Source: CAWBRT01 sp963819175
Lineage (GTDB): Bacteria > Acidobacteriota > Terriglobia > Terriglobales > Acidobacteriaceae
Reading direction: 5' to 3'
Assembly (NCBI GenBank): GCA_963819175.1
Contig: CAWFVJ010000020.1
Span: 11,322-75,321, forward strand
DNA length: 64,000 nucleotides
The notes below the pieces were generated by a model. The model made no database searches and had not been told where the DNA came from. It was given only the letters and a program-made list of their open reading frames with translations. This document shows positions 7,917 to 15,960 of the stretch, piece by piece. Numbering within the stretch: position 1 is the stretch's first letter; each line of letters begins with the position of its first letter. The position numbers and the translations under genes are program-made.

Positions 7917-8381
7917 ATGCGTGGATCGGGCGCGATGAACGCGATGAGAGTTTCTTACACACTGGACTCCACCTTGGAAAGCGTGGATAAGGTTGAGGCT
8001 GAGGCTCGAGCGATGGCGCTGAAGGCCGGATTCCGTGACGAGGATTCCGGCCACATCTCCCTGGCAGTGCGCGAGGCCACGGTCAACGCCGTGCGGCACG
8101 GCAACGAATACTCCCGCGATAAACACGTCACCGTGCTGCTTGAGGCGGAACCGGAGAGCCTGACCGTACAGGTGCGCGACGAAGGCAAAGGACTGGACGC
8201 CGCCGCTATTCCTGACCCGCTGGCGCCGCAGAACCTGTTTAAGGAGTCGGGACGCGGAATTTTCCTGATCCGGGCATTCATGGACGAGGTGCGCTTCCGC
8301 AACATTAATCCCGGAACCGAACTCACGATGATAAAGTTCCTCCGCAAAGCCACGCGGGAGGGCCATGAGGCTTCTAAGTGA
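7917..8381 (+). CDS. RsbW/SpoIIAB-type anti-sigma factor, serine kinase (HATPase_c)
   Basis: A 154-residue protein with a GHKL ATPase fold. The N-box is REATVNAVRHGN, the G1 box VRDEGKGLD and the G2 box SGRGIFLIRAFMDEV. Proteins of this type bind a sigma factor or another partner and phosphorylate a STAS-domain antagonist on serine. The downstream gene encodes exactly such an antagonist and overlaps this one (stop in GTGA), so they form a partner-switching pair. ATGs at 7935 and 7944 are alternative starts; the fold begins at about MRVSYTL (7944). No sigma factor or PP2C phosphatase lies within the window, so the final output is unknown. Confidence 0.87.
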   Translation: MRGSGAMNAMRVSYTLDSTLESVDKVEAEARAMALKAGFRDEDSGHISLAVREATVNAVRHGNEYSRDKHVTVLLEAEPESLTVQVRDEGKGLDAAAIPDPLAPQNLFKESGRGIFLIRAFMDEVRFRNINPGTELTMIKFLRKATREGHEASK

Positions 8382-8731
8382 CTATGAGAGCGAACACGCG
8401 GCAGGTGGACGGAGTCACGATTGTCGATCTGAGCGGACGCATTACCCTTGACGAGGGCAGCACGGAGCTGCGCGACACGATCAAACAACTCGCCGGCCAG
8501 GGGCAAAAGCGAGTCCTGCTTAACTTGAGCGAGATTCAGTACATAGACAGCTCAGGCATCGGCGAGTTGGTCAGTGCTTTCACCAACATCCGCAGCCAGG
8601 GCGGTGAACTTAAACTGCTCAACCTGACGAGGAAAGTTCACGATCTGCTTCAGGTCACAAAGCTGCACAAGGTCTTCGACATCAGGGACGACGAGGCGGC
8701 GGCGATCCAGGCATTCAGCAAGTCGGCATAA
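8378..8731 (+). CDS. STAS-domain anti-sigma factor antagonist (SpoIIAA/RsbV-like)
   Basis: A 117-residue single-domain protein. IDSSGIGELVSAF carries the serine that the cognate kinase normally phosphorylates. Unphosphorylated antagonist displaces the partner from the RsbW-like kinase. The GTG at 8378 is chosen because GAGG lies 7-8 nt upstream and it overlaps the preceding stop as GTGA; an ATG at 8384 is the alternative. A perfect hairpin follows at 8753. The pair forms a short operon with the upstream kinase, possibly with the HAD gene before it. Confidence 0.88.
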   Translation: MTMRANTRQVDGVTIVDLSGRITLDEGSTELRDTIKQLAGQGQKRVLLNLSEIQYIDSSGIGELVSAFTNIRSQGGELKLLNLTRKVHDLLQVTKLHKVFDIRDDEAAAIQAFSKSA

Positions 8732-8752
8732 GAACGCGGCCGGAAGGAGCAG

Positions 8753-8778
8753 CACGGCCTGTCATGTGACAGGCCGTG
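8753..8778. terminator. Perfect hairpin between convergent genes
   Basis: CACGGCCTGTCA and TGACAGGCCGTG form a 12-bp perfect stem around a two-base loop, 21 bp after the STAS stop and 54 bp before the stop of the convergent DinB gene. A short T-rich stretch (CCATTTTGT) follows on the plus strand. It probably ends transcription from one or both sides. Confidence 0.65.
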
Positions 8779-8832
8779 TCCATTTTGTATCACGTCAAGT
8801 TTTTATCGCCTTAGGCTTTGGCCTTTGTCACC

Positions 8833-9312
8833 TCAGGCTTTGGCGGAGGCGGCGAAGCGTTCGCGCAGTTCGCGAATGGTGCGAGAGTGGTTCTCGCAGT
8901 GACCGGCCAGGAGTTCGACCAGCATCAGCACACTCATTTCACCCTTCCTCGGATGGAGTCCGGTGTTGTTCCAAGTCTCCGCACTCGCTGCCCGCAACAT
9001 GTTCGCCGTCATCCGCCGCAGCGTTCGGAAAGCCGCCAACGCGTCTTCCACCGGCTGTTTCTCGTAATGCAAGGTTGCGGTCCAGCGCTCCTGGTCAATG
9101 CCCATCATGCTGACGCCCGATTGTGCCATCATGGCCCGCAATCTGGCCGCGCTTACAACTTCGGCGTCAAAGGTGTGAACTACGTATTCCCGGATCGTCC
9201 ACTTGCCCGGCGCCGGAACCTTGTCCAGTAACGCGGGGTTCACATTGCTCACTGCGTCGGCGAGAACGTCACATCCCTTCAGATAACGTTCGATCAGTTC
9301 GGTATGGCTCAT
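8833..9312 (-). CDS. DinB-superfamily protein (putative metal-dependent thiol transferase/hydrolase fold)
   Basis: A 159-residue protein matching the four-helix DinB/YfiT-like fold. Possible metal-binding histidines are visible in REYVVHTFDAE (first helix pair) and AGHCENHSRTIREL (last helix), the positions usually used by this superfamily. The start at 9312 follows a strong ribosome site (GGGGGA, 5-6 nt away). The biochemical function of most DinB proteins is undefined; some act with low-molecular-weight thiols. It lies back to back with dnaX, separated by about 120 bp. Confidence 0.78.
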   Translation of the reverse strand: MSHTELIERYLKGCDVLADAVSNVNPALLDKVPAPGKWTIREYVVHTFDAEVVSAARLRAMMAQSGVSMMGIDQERWTATLHYEKQPVEDALAAFRTLRRMTANMLRAASAETWNNTGLHPRKGEMSVLMLVELLAGHCENHSRTIRELRERFAASAKA

Positions 9313-9430
9313 CAAATCCCCCTTTTGTACGGTGCAGGTAATCATACCAGCGCCGGGTGAACCCTGAATGGGGCGGCCTCGCGGCGCGGGTGCGCGTGCT
9401 GGGGCAGGTCAACGGTATAATCAATTCTTC

Positions 9431-10702
9431 ATGAGCTACACCGTTCTGGCGCGCAAGTACCGCCCTCAGCGATTTTCGGACGTGATTGGTCAGGACCATG
9501 TGACCCGCACCCTGAAGAACGCCCTTGAGCAGCAGCGCATTGCTCACGGCTACATCTTCAGCGGGCATCGCGGTATTGGAAAAACCACGATTGCGCGCAT
9601 CCTGGCGATGGCCTTGAACTGCCGTTCCGCCGAGCACCCGGTGGCGGAACCCTGCGGCGTGTGTGACTCCTGCCGCGAGATTCGCGAGGGCTCGGTCGGC
9701 GCAATGGACGTCATCGAAATCGACGCCGCCAGCAATCGCGGCATCGATGAAGTGCGCGGGCTGATCGCCACGGCAACCGCCGAGCCGGCACGCGACCGCT
9801 ACCGGATTTTCATCCTCGACGAAGCCCACCAGGTGACCGACGCCGCATTCAATGCCCTGCTGAAGACGCTCGAGGAGCCTCCGCCGTGGGCAGTCTTCAT
9901 GATGGCCACAACGCAGCCCGAGGACATCCCGCAGACCATCCGTTCGCGCTGCCAGCACTTCAGCTTTCATGCCGTGCGGTTTCTGGACATCGTCGAGCAA
10001 TTGAGAAGTATCGCTCAACAGGAAGGGCTCAGCGTCGATGACGACGCGCTCGCGCTGCTGGCCGAAGCCGGCGACGGCTCTATGCGCGACGCGCTTTCCA
10101 TCATGGACCAGGCAATTGCCTGCTGCGGCACGACACTCACCTCCGCCGTGGTTCGCGAATTGGTTGGCACGGTCAATGCCACCGTGTTGGAACAGGTCAT
10201 GACCGCCGTCCACGACAACAGCAGCGAAGAGGTGTTGCGCATCATCGACAAATTGCTGGTCGAGGGGCAGAGCCCGGTCCATTTCGCCCGCCAGTTGGTT
10301 CGTTTCTTGCGCAATGCCCTGGTTGCCAAGGTCGCCGGTCCGGGCTCACCGCTGTTGCAGATCTCTTCAGACGAGCAGGCGCGCGTCGGGCGCATTGCCG
10401 CCCTGTTCGGCGAAGAAGATCTCACGCGTTTTCTGCAGATCATGCTCCGCACTCACGGCGACGTCAGCTACAAGCAGGAGCAGCGATTCCACCTTGAACT
10501 CGGGCTGCTGAAGCTGGTGCACGCCCAGCGCCTGCTGCCGCTGGAGCAGTTGCTCAGTGAGTCGAGCCTTCCCGCCGGCGGTAGAACTGGCACGGCCGCT
10601 CCGCCTTTGCGAGCGCCTGCAGCCCCGTCGACGGAGCCCGAGCACTGTCTCCAGAACTGCTTCCGGACACTTCGGCACTACTTCCGGCACTGCTTCCAAT
10701 GA
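9431..10702 (+). CDS. dnaX: DNA polymerase III subunit gamma/tau, N-terminal part (frame broken in the linker)
   Basis: The first 360 residues are a complete clamp-loader ATPase: Walker A GHRGIGKTT, the four-Cys zinc module (Cys in ALNCRSAE then CGVCDSC), Walker B LDEAH, and sensor 1 TTQPEDIPQTIRSRC, followed by domain III. The frame stops at 10702 after 423 residues, close to the length of E. coli gamma, with an unlikely C-terminus (Cys/His-rich). The tau-type C-terminal piece continues in other frames up to 11259. No A-rich slippery heptamer like that of E. coli or Thermus dnaX is visible. More than one shift is needed to restore the linker, so sequence error or mutation is more likely than programmed frameshifting. 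Heads the dnaX-ybaB-recR operon. Confidence 0.92.
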   Translation: MSYTVLARKYRPQRFSDVIGQDHVTRTLKNALEQQRIAHGYIFSGHRGIGKTTIARILAMALNCRSAEHPVAEPCGVCDSCREIREGSVGAMDVIEIDAASNRGIDEVRGLIATATAEPARDRYRIFILDEAHQVTDAAFNALLKTLEEPPPWAVFMMATTQPEDIPQTIRSRCQHFSFHAVRFLDIVEQLRSIAQQEGLSVDDDALALLAEAGDGSMRDALSIMDQAIACCGTTLTSAVVRELVGTVNATVLEQVMTAVHDNSSEEVLRIIDKLLVEGQSPVHFARQLVRFLRNALVAKVAGPGSPLLQISSDEQARVGRIAALFGEEDLTRFLQIMLRTHGDVSYKQEQRFHLELGLLKLVHAQRLLPLEQLLSESSLPAGGRTGTAAPPLRAPAAPSTEPEHCLQNCFRTLRHYFRHCFQ

Positions 10703-10899
10703 CAGATCCCAGCGCCCGTCTCCGTTCGAACTCGACCGCACACGCCGAAGCGGCGGCGGCAAGCCGGAGATGAGCAGCGCCAACCGATCGGCTCGCTCCC
10801 TGCCGCGCAGCATGCCGCAGCCGTTGCGGTCGCTGCGCCGGAAGCGCCGGAGCCACCTCTCGAAGGCAACCGGCCGATCTTGAGACGGTTCGCAACGCC

Positions 10900-11259
10900 G
10901 TGCTCGCCGCTCTGGAAGAAGCGGGGCAGCGCATGGCCGCCGACAGCCTGGAAACAGGAGAATGGGCCATCACGGCAAACGGCTTGACCGTCAAGGTTGC
11001 GAGCGGAGAGCAGATGATTGCCATGACCTTCGGCCCCGAACAGCGGCAACTCATGCAACAAGCGGCGGAAGCCTCCGCCGGGCGTTCGCTGCGGCTCTCG
11101 GTTGTATCCGGCGGAGCGAAAAACGCCGCGCCGCCAGCGGTATCGCGCCCAGTCACTCCGGGTAGCGCGCGCGCCAAGGCGGTACAACATCCGGTGGTGC
11201 GGCGAATGATGGAAAAATTCGGTGCGGAACTGCGCACCGTGCGCGACAGCGATCAATAG
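10900..11259 (+). pseudogene. dnaX: dnaX C-terminal (tau) fragment in a shifted frame
   Basis: About 119 residues from an internal ATG; the coding sense starts slightly earlier, near 10880 (ADLETVRNAVLAALEEAG). It ends with HPVVRRMMEKFGAELRTV, the terminal helix typical of tau-like domains that contact DnaE. Between 10640 and 10890, Pro/Ala-rich linker-like sequence appears in succession in different frames, which suggests two or three indels. It should be joined to the upstream dnaX frame rather than treated as a separate hypothetical gene. Confidence 0.75.
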
Positions 11260-11272
11260 GGAAAAAAGAACT

Positions 11273-11584
11273 ATGAATCCGAAACAGTTGCAGGACATGA
11301 TGGCCAAGGCGCAGGAGATGCAGCGCCAGATGCAGCAGCGAATGCAGGAAATTGTGGTGGAGGCTGCTGCGGGCGGCGGCAGCGTCAGCGTGCGCATGAA
11401 CGGCGCCAAGCAGCTGCTCTCCTGCAAAATTGAGCCCGAACTGATGCAGAGCGGCGATCTTGAAATGCTTCAAGACCTGGTGACGGCTGCGGTCAACGAA
11501 GCCGGACGCAAGGTGGACCAGGCCATGCAGTCGCAACTGGGCGGCATGCTCGGCGGACTCGGCCTGCCTCCGGGAATGATGTAA
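11273..11584 (+). CDS. ybaB: YbaB/EbfC family nucleoid-associated protein
   Basis: A 103-residue dimeric DNA-binding protein. Residues 1-27 are a Met/Gln-rich helix (KQLQDMMAKAQEMQRQMQ), followed by the central sheet (GGGSVSVRMNGAKQLL) and a C-terminal helix with a Gly/Met tail, the typical YbaB layout. The start at 11273 is 14 bp after the dnaX end with a weak purine-rich site. Position between dnaX and recR is the widely conserved arrangement and supports a role in nucleoid organisation or recombination support. Confidence 0.92.
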   Translation: MNPKQLQDMMAKAQEMQRQMQQRMQEIVVEAAAGGGSVSVRMNGAKQLLSCKIEPELMQSGDLEMLQDLVTAAVNEAGRKVDQAMQSQLGGMLGGLGLPPGMM

Positions 11585-11596
11585 CTTCGTATTGTC

Positions 11597-12196
11597 ATGT
11601 CTAAATTTCCCGAGCCTATGGCTCGACTCATCGACGAGTTGAAGAAGCTTCCCGGAGTGGGGAGCAAGAACGCGCAACGGCTTGCCTTCCACATCCTGCG
11701 CGCCAGCGACGAGGATGCCGAACTGCTGGCAAACGCCGTCCGCGAGGTGAAAGCTCAACTCCGCCTCTGCTCAGTCTGTAACAACATCACCGACGTCGAT
11801 CCCTGCGTCTATTGCAGCAGCGCCGTGCGTAATCAGCGCCTCATCTGTGTGGTCGAGGAACCGACCAACATCGCCGCCATCGAAAAGACGCGCAATTACA
11901 GCGGCGTCTATCATGTTTTGCACGGCACGCTTTCGCCCATTCACGGCGTCGGCCCCGAGCACCTGCGGATTGCCAACCTCGTGCACCGTCTCGAAAACGG
12001 CGGCGCCGATGAAATTATCATCGCCACCAATCCCACGCTCGAAGGCGAAGCTACGGCCGCCTATCTGGCGCGCTTGCTTAAGCCGTCTGGGGTGCGTGTG
12101 ACGCGCATCGCCACCGGCATTCCCGTCGGCAGCGACATCGAGTACGCCGACGAAGTGACCATGCAGAAGGCAATGGAAGGCAGGCGGGATTTGTGA
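11597..12196 (+). CDS. recR: Recombination mediator RecR
   Basis: A 199-residue protein that works with RecO/RecF to load RecA at single-strand gaps. The helix-hairpin-helix is LKKLPGVGSKNAQRLAF (residues 15-31), the zinc finger has CSVC and CVYC, and the Toprim domain starts ICVVEEPTNIAAIE with EGEATAAYLARLL later. Length and motif order are normal for RecR. It lies 12 bp after ybaB in the same operon. No convincing terminator is seen directly after it; a repeat-derived palindrome follows. Confidence 0.96.
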   Translation: MSKFPEPMARLIDELKKLPGVGSKNAQRLAFHILRASDEDAELLANAVREVKAQLRLCSVCNNITDVDPCVYCSSAVRNQRLICVVEEPTNIAAIEKTRNYSGVYHVLHGTLSPIHGVGPEHLRIANLVHRLENGGADEIIIATNPTLEGEATAAYLARLLKPSGVRVTRIATGIPVGSDIEYADEVTMQKAMEGRRDL

Positions 12197-12256
12197 AGGC
12201 GGGCCGGGCTTTTCTGCTTTTTGAGCTCCGAAGTTGATATACCTGCCGCAAACCAT

Positions 12257-12412
12257 TGAACGTGTCACCCTGAGAAGCGACGCCCGTAGTCGGCGGCGCG
12301 ACGTGAGGGTCCATGTATTTTCCTTTTTCCGGCCTTCAAGTGATATCGGCGGAATGCATGGATCGTCACGTCGGTTCGCAGAAGCGGCGAACCTCCTCAC
12401 GATGACACCCGC
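12257..12412 (+). repeat. Diverged copy of the TCCTGAG palindromic element
   Basis: GTGTCACCCTGAG at the left and CTCACGATGACAC at the right form inverted outer arms, and GGTCCATG and CATGGATC form inner arms. Layout and length resemble the MITE-like copies at 15788 and 31487, but the arms have drifted and the terminal CAGGCTGCTGAA repeats are absent. Confidence 0.55.
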
Positions 12413-12463
12413 AGCGCAGGACAGTATCTCTGGTACGCTTCCCCAGGCTCGTATTCTTCCAAA

Positions 12464-12493
12464 CAAAAAGCCTCGCAATCCGCGAGGCTTTGC
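12464..12493 (-). terminator. Intrinsic terminator of the receiver gene
   Basis: AAAGCCTCGC and GCGAGGCTTT form a 10-bp stem around a 5-base loop, 20 bp beyond the stop at 12513. Read on the minus strand the stem is followed by a run of T residues, a standard rho-independent terminator. Confidence 0.8.
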
Positions 12494-12512
12494 CCATCCC
12501 TGAAATAATTCT

Positions 12513-12878
12513 CTATCCCCGCAGCTTGGCCAGCAAATCCTGCGGATGAACGGGTTTGGCCAGAATTTCGAATTCGTGGCCTCGGGCGCGTGCGCTCTCC
12601 AACAGATCCGCCGTGGCCGCCTGCCCGGAAAAAAGAAGAATTTTGCACTCGGGAAGAAAGACCCGAATACGGATCGCAGCTTCAATGCCATCCATGTCAG
12701 GCATGATTACGTCGCTGATGATCAGATCCGGATGGAGGTTCCTGGCCTGCTCGACCGCTCCAGTTCCGGTGTAAACCGCCGTGGCATCGAATCCATGCTG
12801 ATTGAGAATGATGGCCAGAGTATCTGCAATTACGTGTTCGTCGTCGACCACAAGAACTTTCTTCTTCTTTGATTCCAT
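12513..12878 (-). CDS. Single-domain response regulator (receiver only)
   Basis: A 121-residue CheY-like domain. The acidic pair is VVDDEH, the phospho-acceptor Asp lies in DLIISDVIMPDMDG, the switch Ser in LLFSGQA and the conserved Lys in LAKPVHP. There is no output domain, so it must act by protein contact or within a phosphorelay. No kinase gene is adjacent. An intrinsic terminator follows immediately and a long leader precedes it, so it is probably monocistronic. Confidence 0.9.
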   Translation of the reverse strand: MESKKKKVLVVDDEHVIADTLAIILNQHGFDATAVYTGTGAVEQARNLHPDLIISDVIMPDMDGIEAAIRIRVFLPECKILLFSGQAATADLLESARARGHEFEILAKPVHPQDLLAKLRG

Positions 12879-13037
12879 TTCAACTCCCGCCGGAGATGCA
12901 GAAGGGGAACGGTCGCGCTTCGGGTAATTGCAAGCACCCCTGCTGAGTTGATTATAGAAACTCCTCCCCGTTCAAGGCAACCCGTGTTGCCGGGACGGAG
13001 CACGCCGGTGGCGTCCACCGCCGGTTTCGGGATTACC

Positions 13038-13784
13038 TCATCGGTTCTTTAGCTCCGCAGCCAGAAAAGCGATCGTTCTGTCCCAGGCATCTTTCGCGTC
13101 CGCTTCCCGGTAGCCTGCTTTATTGTTCGGATTTTCAAACGCATGTCCCGCGTCGGGGTAGATTTTGATCTCGACGGATTTGCCGAGCGATTGTAACTGT
13201 TTCGCAAAGGTGCGAACGCTGTCGGGGGGAATCCCGCGATCCTGTCCACCGAAAATGCCCAGAATAGGTGCCTGAATTTTGTCCAGCGTGGAACGTTCCG
13301 TAGCGAGATGTCCGTAGTTGATTACGCTCGCCGCAAGCCGCGGCTCACTGACCGTCAAGTCGAGCGCATAGCCGCCTCCCATGCACCAGCCGATTGCGCC
13401 GATGCGCTTGACATCCACGTCTTTCCGGCTTGCCAGGTAGTTGAACGCGGCCTTCAGGTCGCGATGGGCACGGTCCTCCGGCACGCCGCGCATCAACTCG
13501 TGCGCCTCCTCCGGCGATGTCGTCGACTTGCCGCGATAGAGATCGATGGCCAGCGCCGCGTAACCCTGATCGGCGAGGTTGGCCGCCTGCTCTTCCACCC
13601 ACGGCGTCAGGCCCCACCACTCGTGAATCACCACGAGCGCGGGAAATGGCCCTTTGCCCTGAGGCATGTACAGCACGGCCTTGACGGTTTCATCGCCGCT
13701 CTTATAGGCGACGTCCTTGCCGCTGGCAGCAAAGGCGGAGCCGGCCATCACAAGCATCGTAAGCGTGAGCAGAAGACATTTCAT
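13038..13784 (-). CDS. Dienelactone hydrolase family protein, secreted
   Basis: A 248-residue alpha/beta hydrolase with a cleavable signal peptide (residues 1-19, ending SAFA). The DLH catalytic triad is visible: Cys in GWCMGGG, Asp in GGQDRGIP and His in PDAGHAFEN. The oxyanion region is HEWWGLTPWV, typical of this family. It probably hydrolyses a lactone or ester in the periplasm; the natural substrate is unknown. No aromatic-degradation genes are adjacent, so a role in chlorocatechol breakdown is not supported. Confidence 0.88.
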   Translation of the reverse strand: MKCLLLTLTMLVMAGSAFAASGKDVAYKSGDETVKAVLYMPQGKGPFPALVVIHEWWGLTPWVEEQAANLADQGYAALAIDLYRGKSTTSPEEAHELMRGVPEDRAHRDLKAAFNYLASRKDVDVKRIGAIGWCMGGGYALDLTVSEPRLAASVINYGHLATERSTLDKIQAPILGIFGGQDRGIPPDSVRTFAKQLQSLGKSVEIKIYPDAGHAFENPNNKAGYREADAKDAWDRTIAFLAAELKNR

Positions 13785-13927
13785 AGACAGCCTCCTGGGC
13801 TTGTGAGATGCGCGCCTTTCTCTGAGGTTTTCACCGCGAAAGCGGCTCCTGAGCTCCGCATCGCACTGTGCTGGGGCTACAATCGAATGCGTGGGCTAAT
13901 TCCCGTGTTTGCCCTTGCGAGGTCATC

Positions 13928-14530
13928 ATGGTTACTACCGCCGGCAGAATCGAAACGCTGGACGCGACCGAGATAGCGCGCCGCCCGCTCCAGGCAGATG
14001 AGTGCGCCCTGGTCGTCGTCGATATTCAGGAAAAGCTTCTTCCGCCTATCTTTAATAAGGAGCAGCTGGTCAGCAACTCTCAGCTTCTGGTGCGCTTCGC
14101 TCAGATCTTCAACATCCCCGTGCTGCTCACCACGCAGTACACCAAGGGTCTTGGTCCGGTCGTGGCTGAGATTGCCTCGCTCGTCCCGGGGACCGCGCCC
14201 ATCGATAAGATGGAGTTCAGTTGCTTTGGCAAGGACACTTTTTGCAACGCCGTGAAATCGCTCCCCGGGCAGCGCAACACCATGCTTCTCTGCGGCATGG
14301 AAACGCACATTTGCGTGCTGCAAACCGCTCTGGCCGCGCTCAACAACGGCTACCTGGTGCACGTCGCTTCCGACGCCATCGGGTCGCGCGCCATATGGAA
14401 CTGGCGCGTCGGACTCGACCGAATGCGCTCCGCCGGATGCGTTATCTCAAGCACCGAGATGATGATGTATGAGCTGATGCGTCGCAGCGGGACCGACGAG
14501 TTCAAACAGATTCTGGCGTATCTGCGCTAG
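13928..14530 (+). CDS. Isochorismatase-family cysteine hydrolase
   Basis: A 200-residue protein; the ATG at 13928 is preceded by GAGG. The catalytic Asp is in VVVDIQEKL, the Lys in IDKMEFSCF and the nucleophile Cys in GMETHICVLQTA, the complete triad of the family. Members include nicotinamidases and small-amide hydrolases, many uncharacterised; the short form resembles the YcaC/hydrolase group. It is followed after 12 bp by a beta-lactamase-like gene, so the two are probably cotranscribed. Substrate unknown. Confidence 0.87.
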   Translation: MVTTAGRIETLDATEIARRPLQADECALVVVDIQEKLLPPIFNKEQLVSNSQLLVRFAQIFNIPVLLTTQYTKGLGPVVAEIASLVPGTAPIDKMEFSCFGKDTFCNAVKSLPGQRNTMLLCGMETHICVLQTALAALNNGYLVHVASDAIGSRAIWNWRVGLDRMRSAGCVISSTEMMMYELMRRSGTDEFKQILAYLR

Positions 14531-14542
14531 ACCGGCGGACGA

Positions 14543-15688
14543 ATGGCAAGCCATGGCACGAGCCTGATGCCGTCGAATGCGTTCCCCGAACAGGAGCGCG
14601 TCTTCGCTCGTGCTTTTGCCCTACTTAAGCAAGCTGTCCAGGATCGCGTCTTCCCCGGCGCGGCCATTGCCGTGGTCCATCGCGGAGAGCTGGCCGCATG
14701 GCGAGGCATCGGACGCTTTACCTACGCCCCCGACTCTCCGCCCGTGACGCCCACAACCGTTTTCGATCTCGCTTCAGTGACCAAGGCGGTCGCAACCACC
14801 GCCATGGCGATGATCCTCTACGAGCGCGGACTGCTGTCGCTCGATCAGCCGGTCGTCGAGACGCTGCCGGAGTTCGGCCTCGCCCAGAATGATGACGGCT
14901 CCCCTTCCCCCGACCCGCGCCGCCGCCACGTGACCGTCCGCATGCTGCTGGCCCACTCCTCGGGTCTGGCGGACTACTCGAAGTTCTTTATCCGCGCCAG
15001 CAGCCGCAATGAACTTGTAAGGCTCGCCTGCACCGCGCCGCTTGCCGAAGCGCCAATGCAGCTCGCGTGTTACAGCGACATAGGTTTCATCGTGCTCGGC
15101 GAATTGCTGGCGCGTCTTGCGGGCGAACCGCTTGACCGCTTCTGCCAGCGCGAGATTTTTGCGCCGCTGCGCATGAACACTGCTCGCTATTGCCCGCCCG
15201 CCGAATGGAAGAGCGAAATCCCTCCCACCGTGGATGATCGGGAGTTCCGCATGCGCGTCATTCAAGGCGAAGTGAATGACGAAAACGCTTCCGTCATGGG
15301 CGGCGTCTCCGGGCATGCCGGACTCTTTGCCAATGCGCTTGACGTTGCCATGTTCGGGCATTCGATGCTTTCCGGCGGCGCGCCAATCGTGTCGCCGGAG
15401 ACGGTACGCCTCTTCGCCACGCGCCAGGCCGCGCCCGTGGGCACGTCGCGCGCCCTTGGATGGGACACGCCATCCGCGCCTTCGCAGTCGGGCAAGTATT
15501 TCTCTCATGCTTCCTTCGGACATCTCGGCTACACCGGAACATCGCTGTGGTGCGACCCGGAATGCCAGTGCGCCGTGGTTCTGCTGACCAACCGCACCTG
15601 GCCCGATCGCAGCACGCAGGAAATCAAGCGGGTGCGTCCACTCGTACACGACGCGGTACGCGAAGCACTTGAAGAACGGTCCCGATGA
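14543..15688 (+). CDS. Serine beta-lactamase-like hydrolase (class C/PBP4-type fold)
   Basis: A 381-residue protein without an evident signal peptide, so probably cytosolic. The SxxK motif is SVTK, with the nucleophile Ser. The second motif is CYSDIGF (YSD in place of YxN), and the third is HLGYTGTS, matching the HxG/KTG strand. The family (Pfam Beta-lactamase) contains esterases and D-amino-acid peptidases as well as beta-lactamases; absence of export argues against antibiotic resistance. It follows the isochorismatase gene closely. An alternative start is the ATG at 14567. Confidence 0.85.
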   Translation: MASHGTSLMPSNAFPEQERVFARAFALLKQAVQDRVFPGAAIAVVHRGELAAWRGIGRFTYAPDSPPVTPTTVFDLASVTKAVATTAMAMILYERGLLSLDQPVVETLPEFGLAQNDDGSPSPDPRRRHVTVRMLLAHSSGLADYSKFFIRASSRNELVRLACTAPLAEAPMQLACYSDIGFIVLGELLARLAGEPLDRFCQREIFAPLRMNTARYCPPAEWKSEIPPTVDDREFRMRVIQGEVNDENASVMGGVSGHAGLFANALDVAMFGHSMLSGGAPIVSPETVRLFATRQAAPVGTSRALGWDTPSAPSQSGKYFSHASFGHLGYTGTSLWCDPECQCAVVLLTNRTWPDRSTQEIKRVRPLVHDAVREALEERSR

Positions 15689-15787
15689 AGGGCGCATCGC
15701 GGCTCGCGCAATTGCGCTTTACAATGGAAGTTCGGCGGCCAAGGGAAATGGCGGCCTAAATATTTCTTTGAAGGGGCGCGGCTCTAG

Positions 15788-15931
15788 AGGCTACTGAAGA
15801 ACCCGTGCAGTGTCATCCTGAGGTCGCGCCGGTTTCGGCGACCGAAGGATCTGCTTTATTTCAGCACGCACCAACAGCAGATCCTTCGCTACGCTCAGGA
15901 TGACACTCGCAGTACAGTTCTTCGGCAGCCT
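15788..15931 (+). repeat. MITE-like palindromic element with terminal inverted repeats
   Basis: The element is 144 bp. The left end AGGCTACTGAAGAAC is matched by the right end GTTCTTCGGCAGCCT (13 of 15 pair). Inside lie TGTCATCCTGAG and CTCAGGATGACACT, then GGATCTGCT and AGCAGATCC around a short loop, so most of it can fold into one long hairpin. It sits between the hydrolase gene and murA. A short fragment of another repeat (TTTGAAGGGGCGCGGCT) lies just before it at 15768. Confidence 0.78.
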
Positions 15932-15960
15932 GTTTGGGCGCGCCGTCCAGGATTTAATCG

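Noticed and set aside
10640..10900. Programmed ribosomal frameshift in dnaX
   Set aside because: No slippery heptamer or A-run followed by a hairpin is visible, and more than one frame change is needed to restore the linker; error or mutation fits better.
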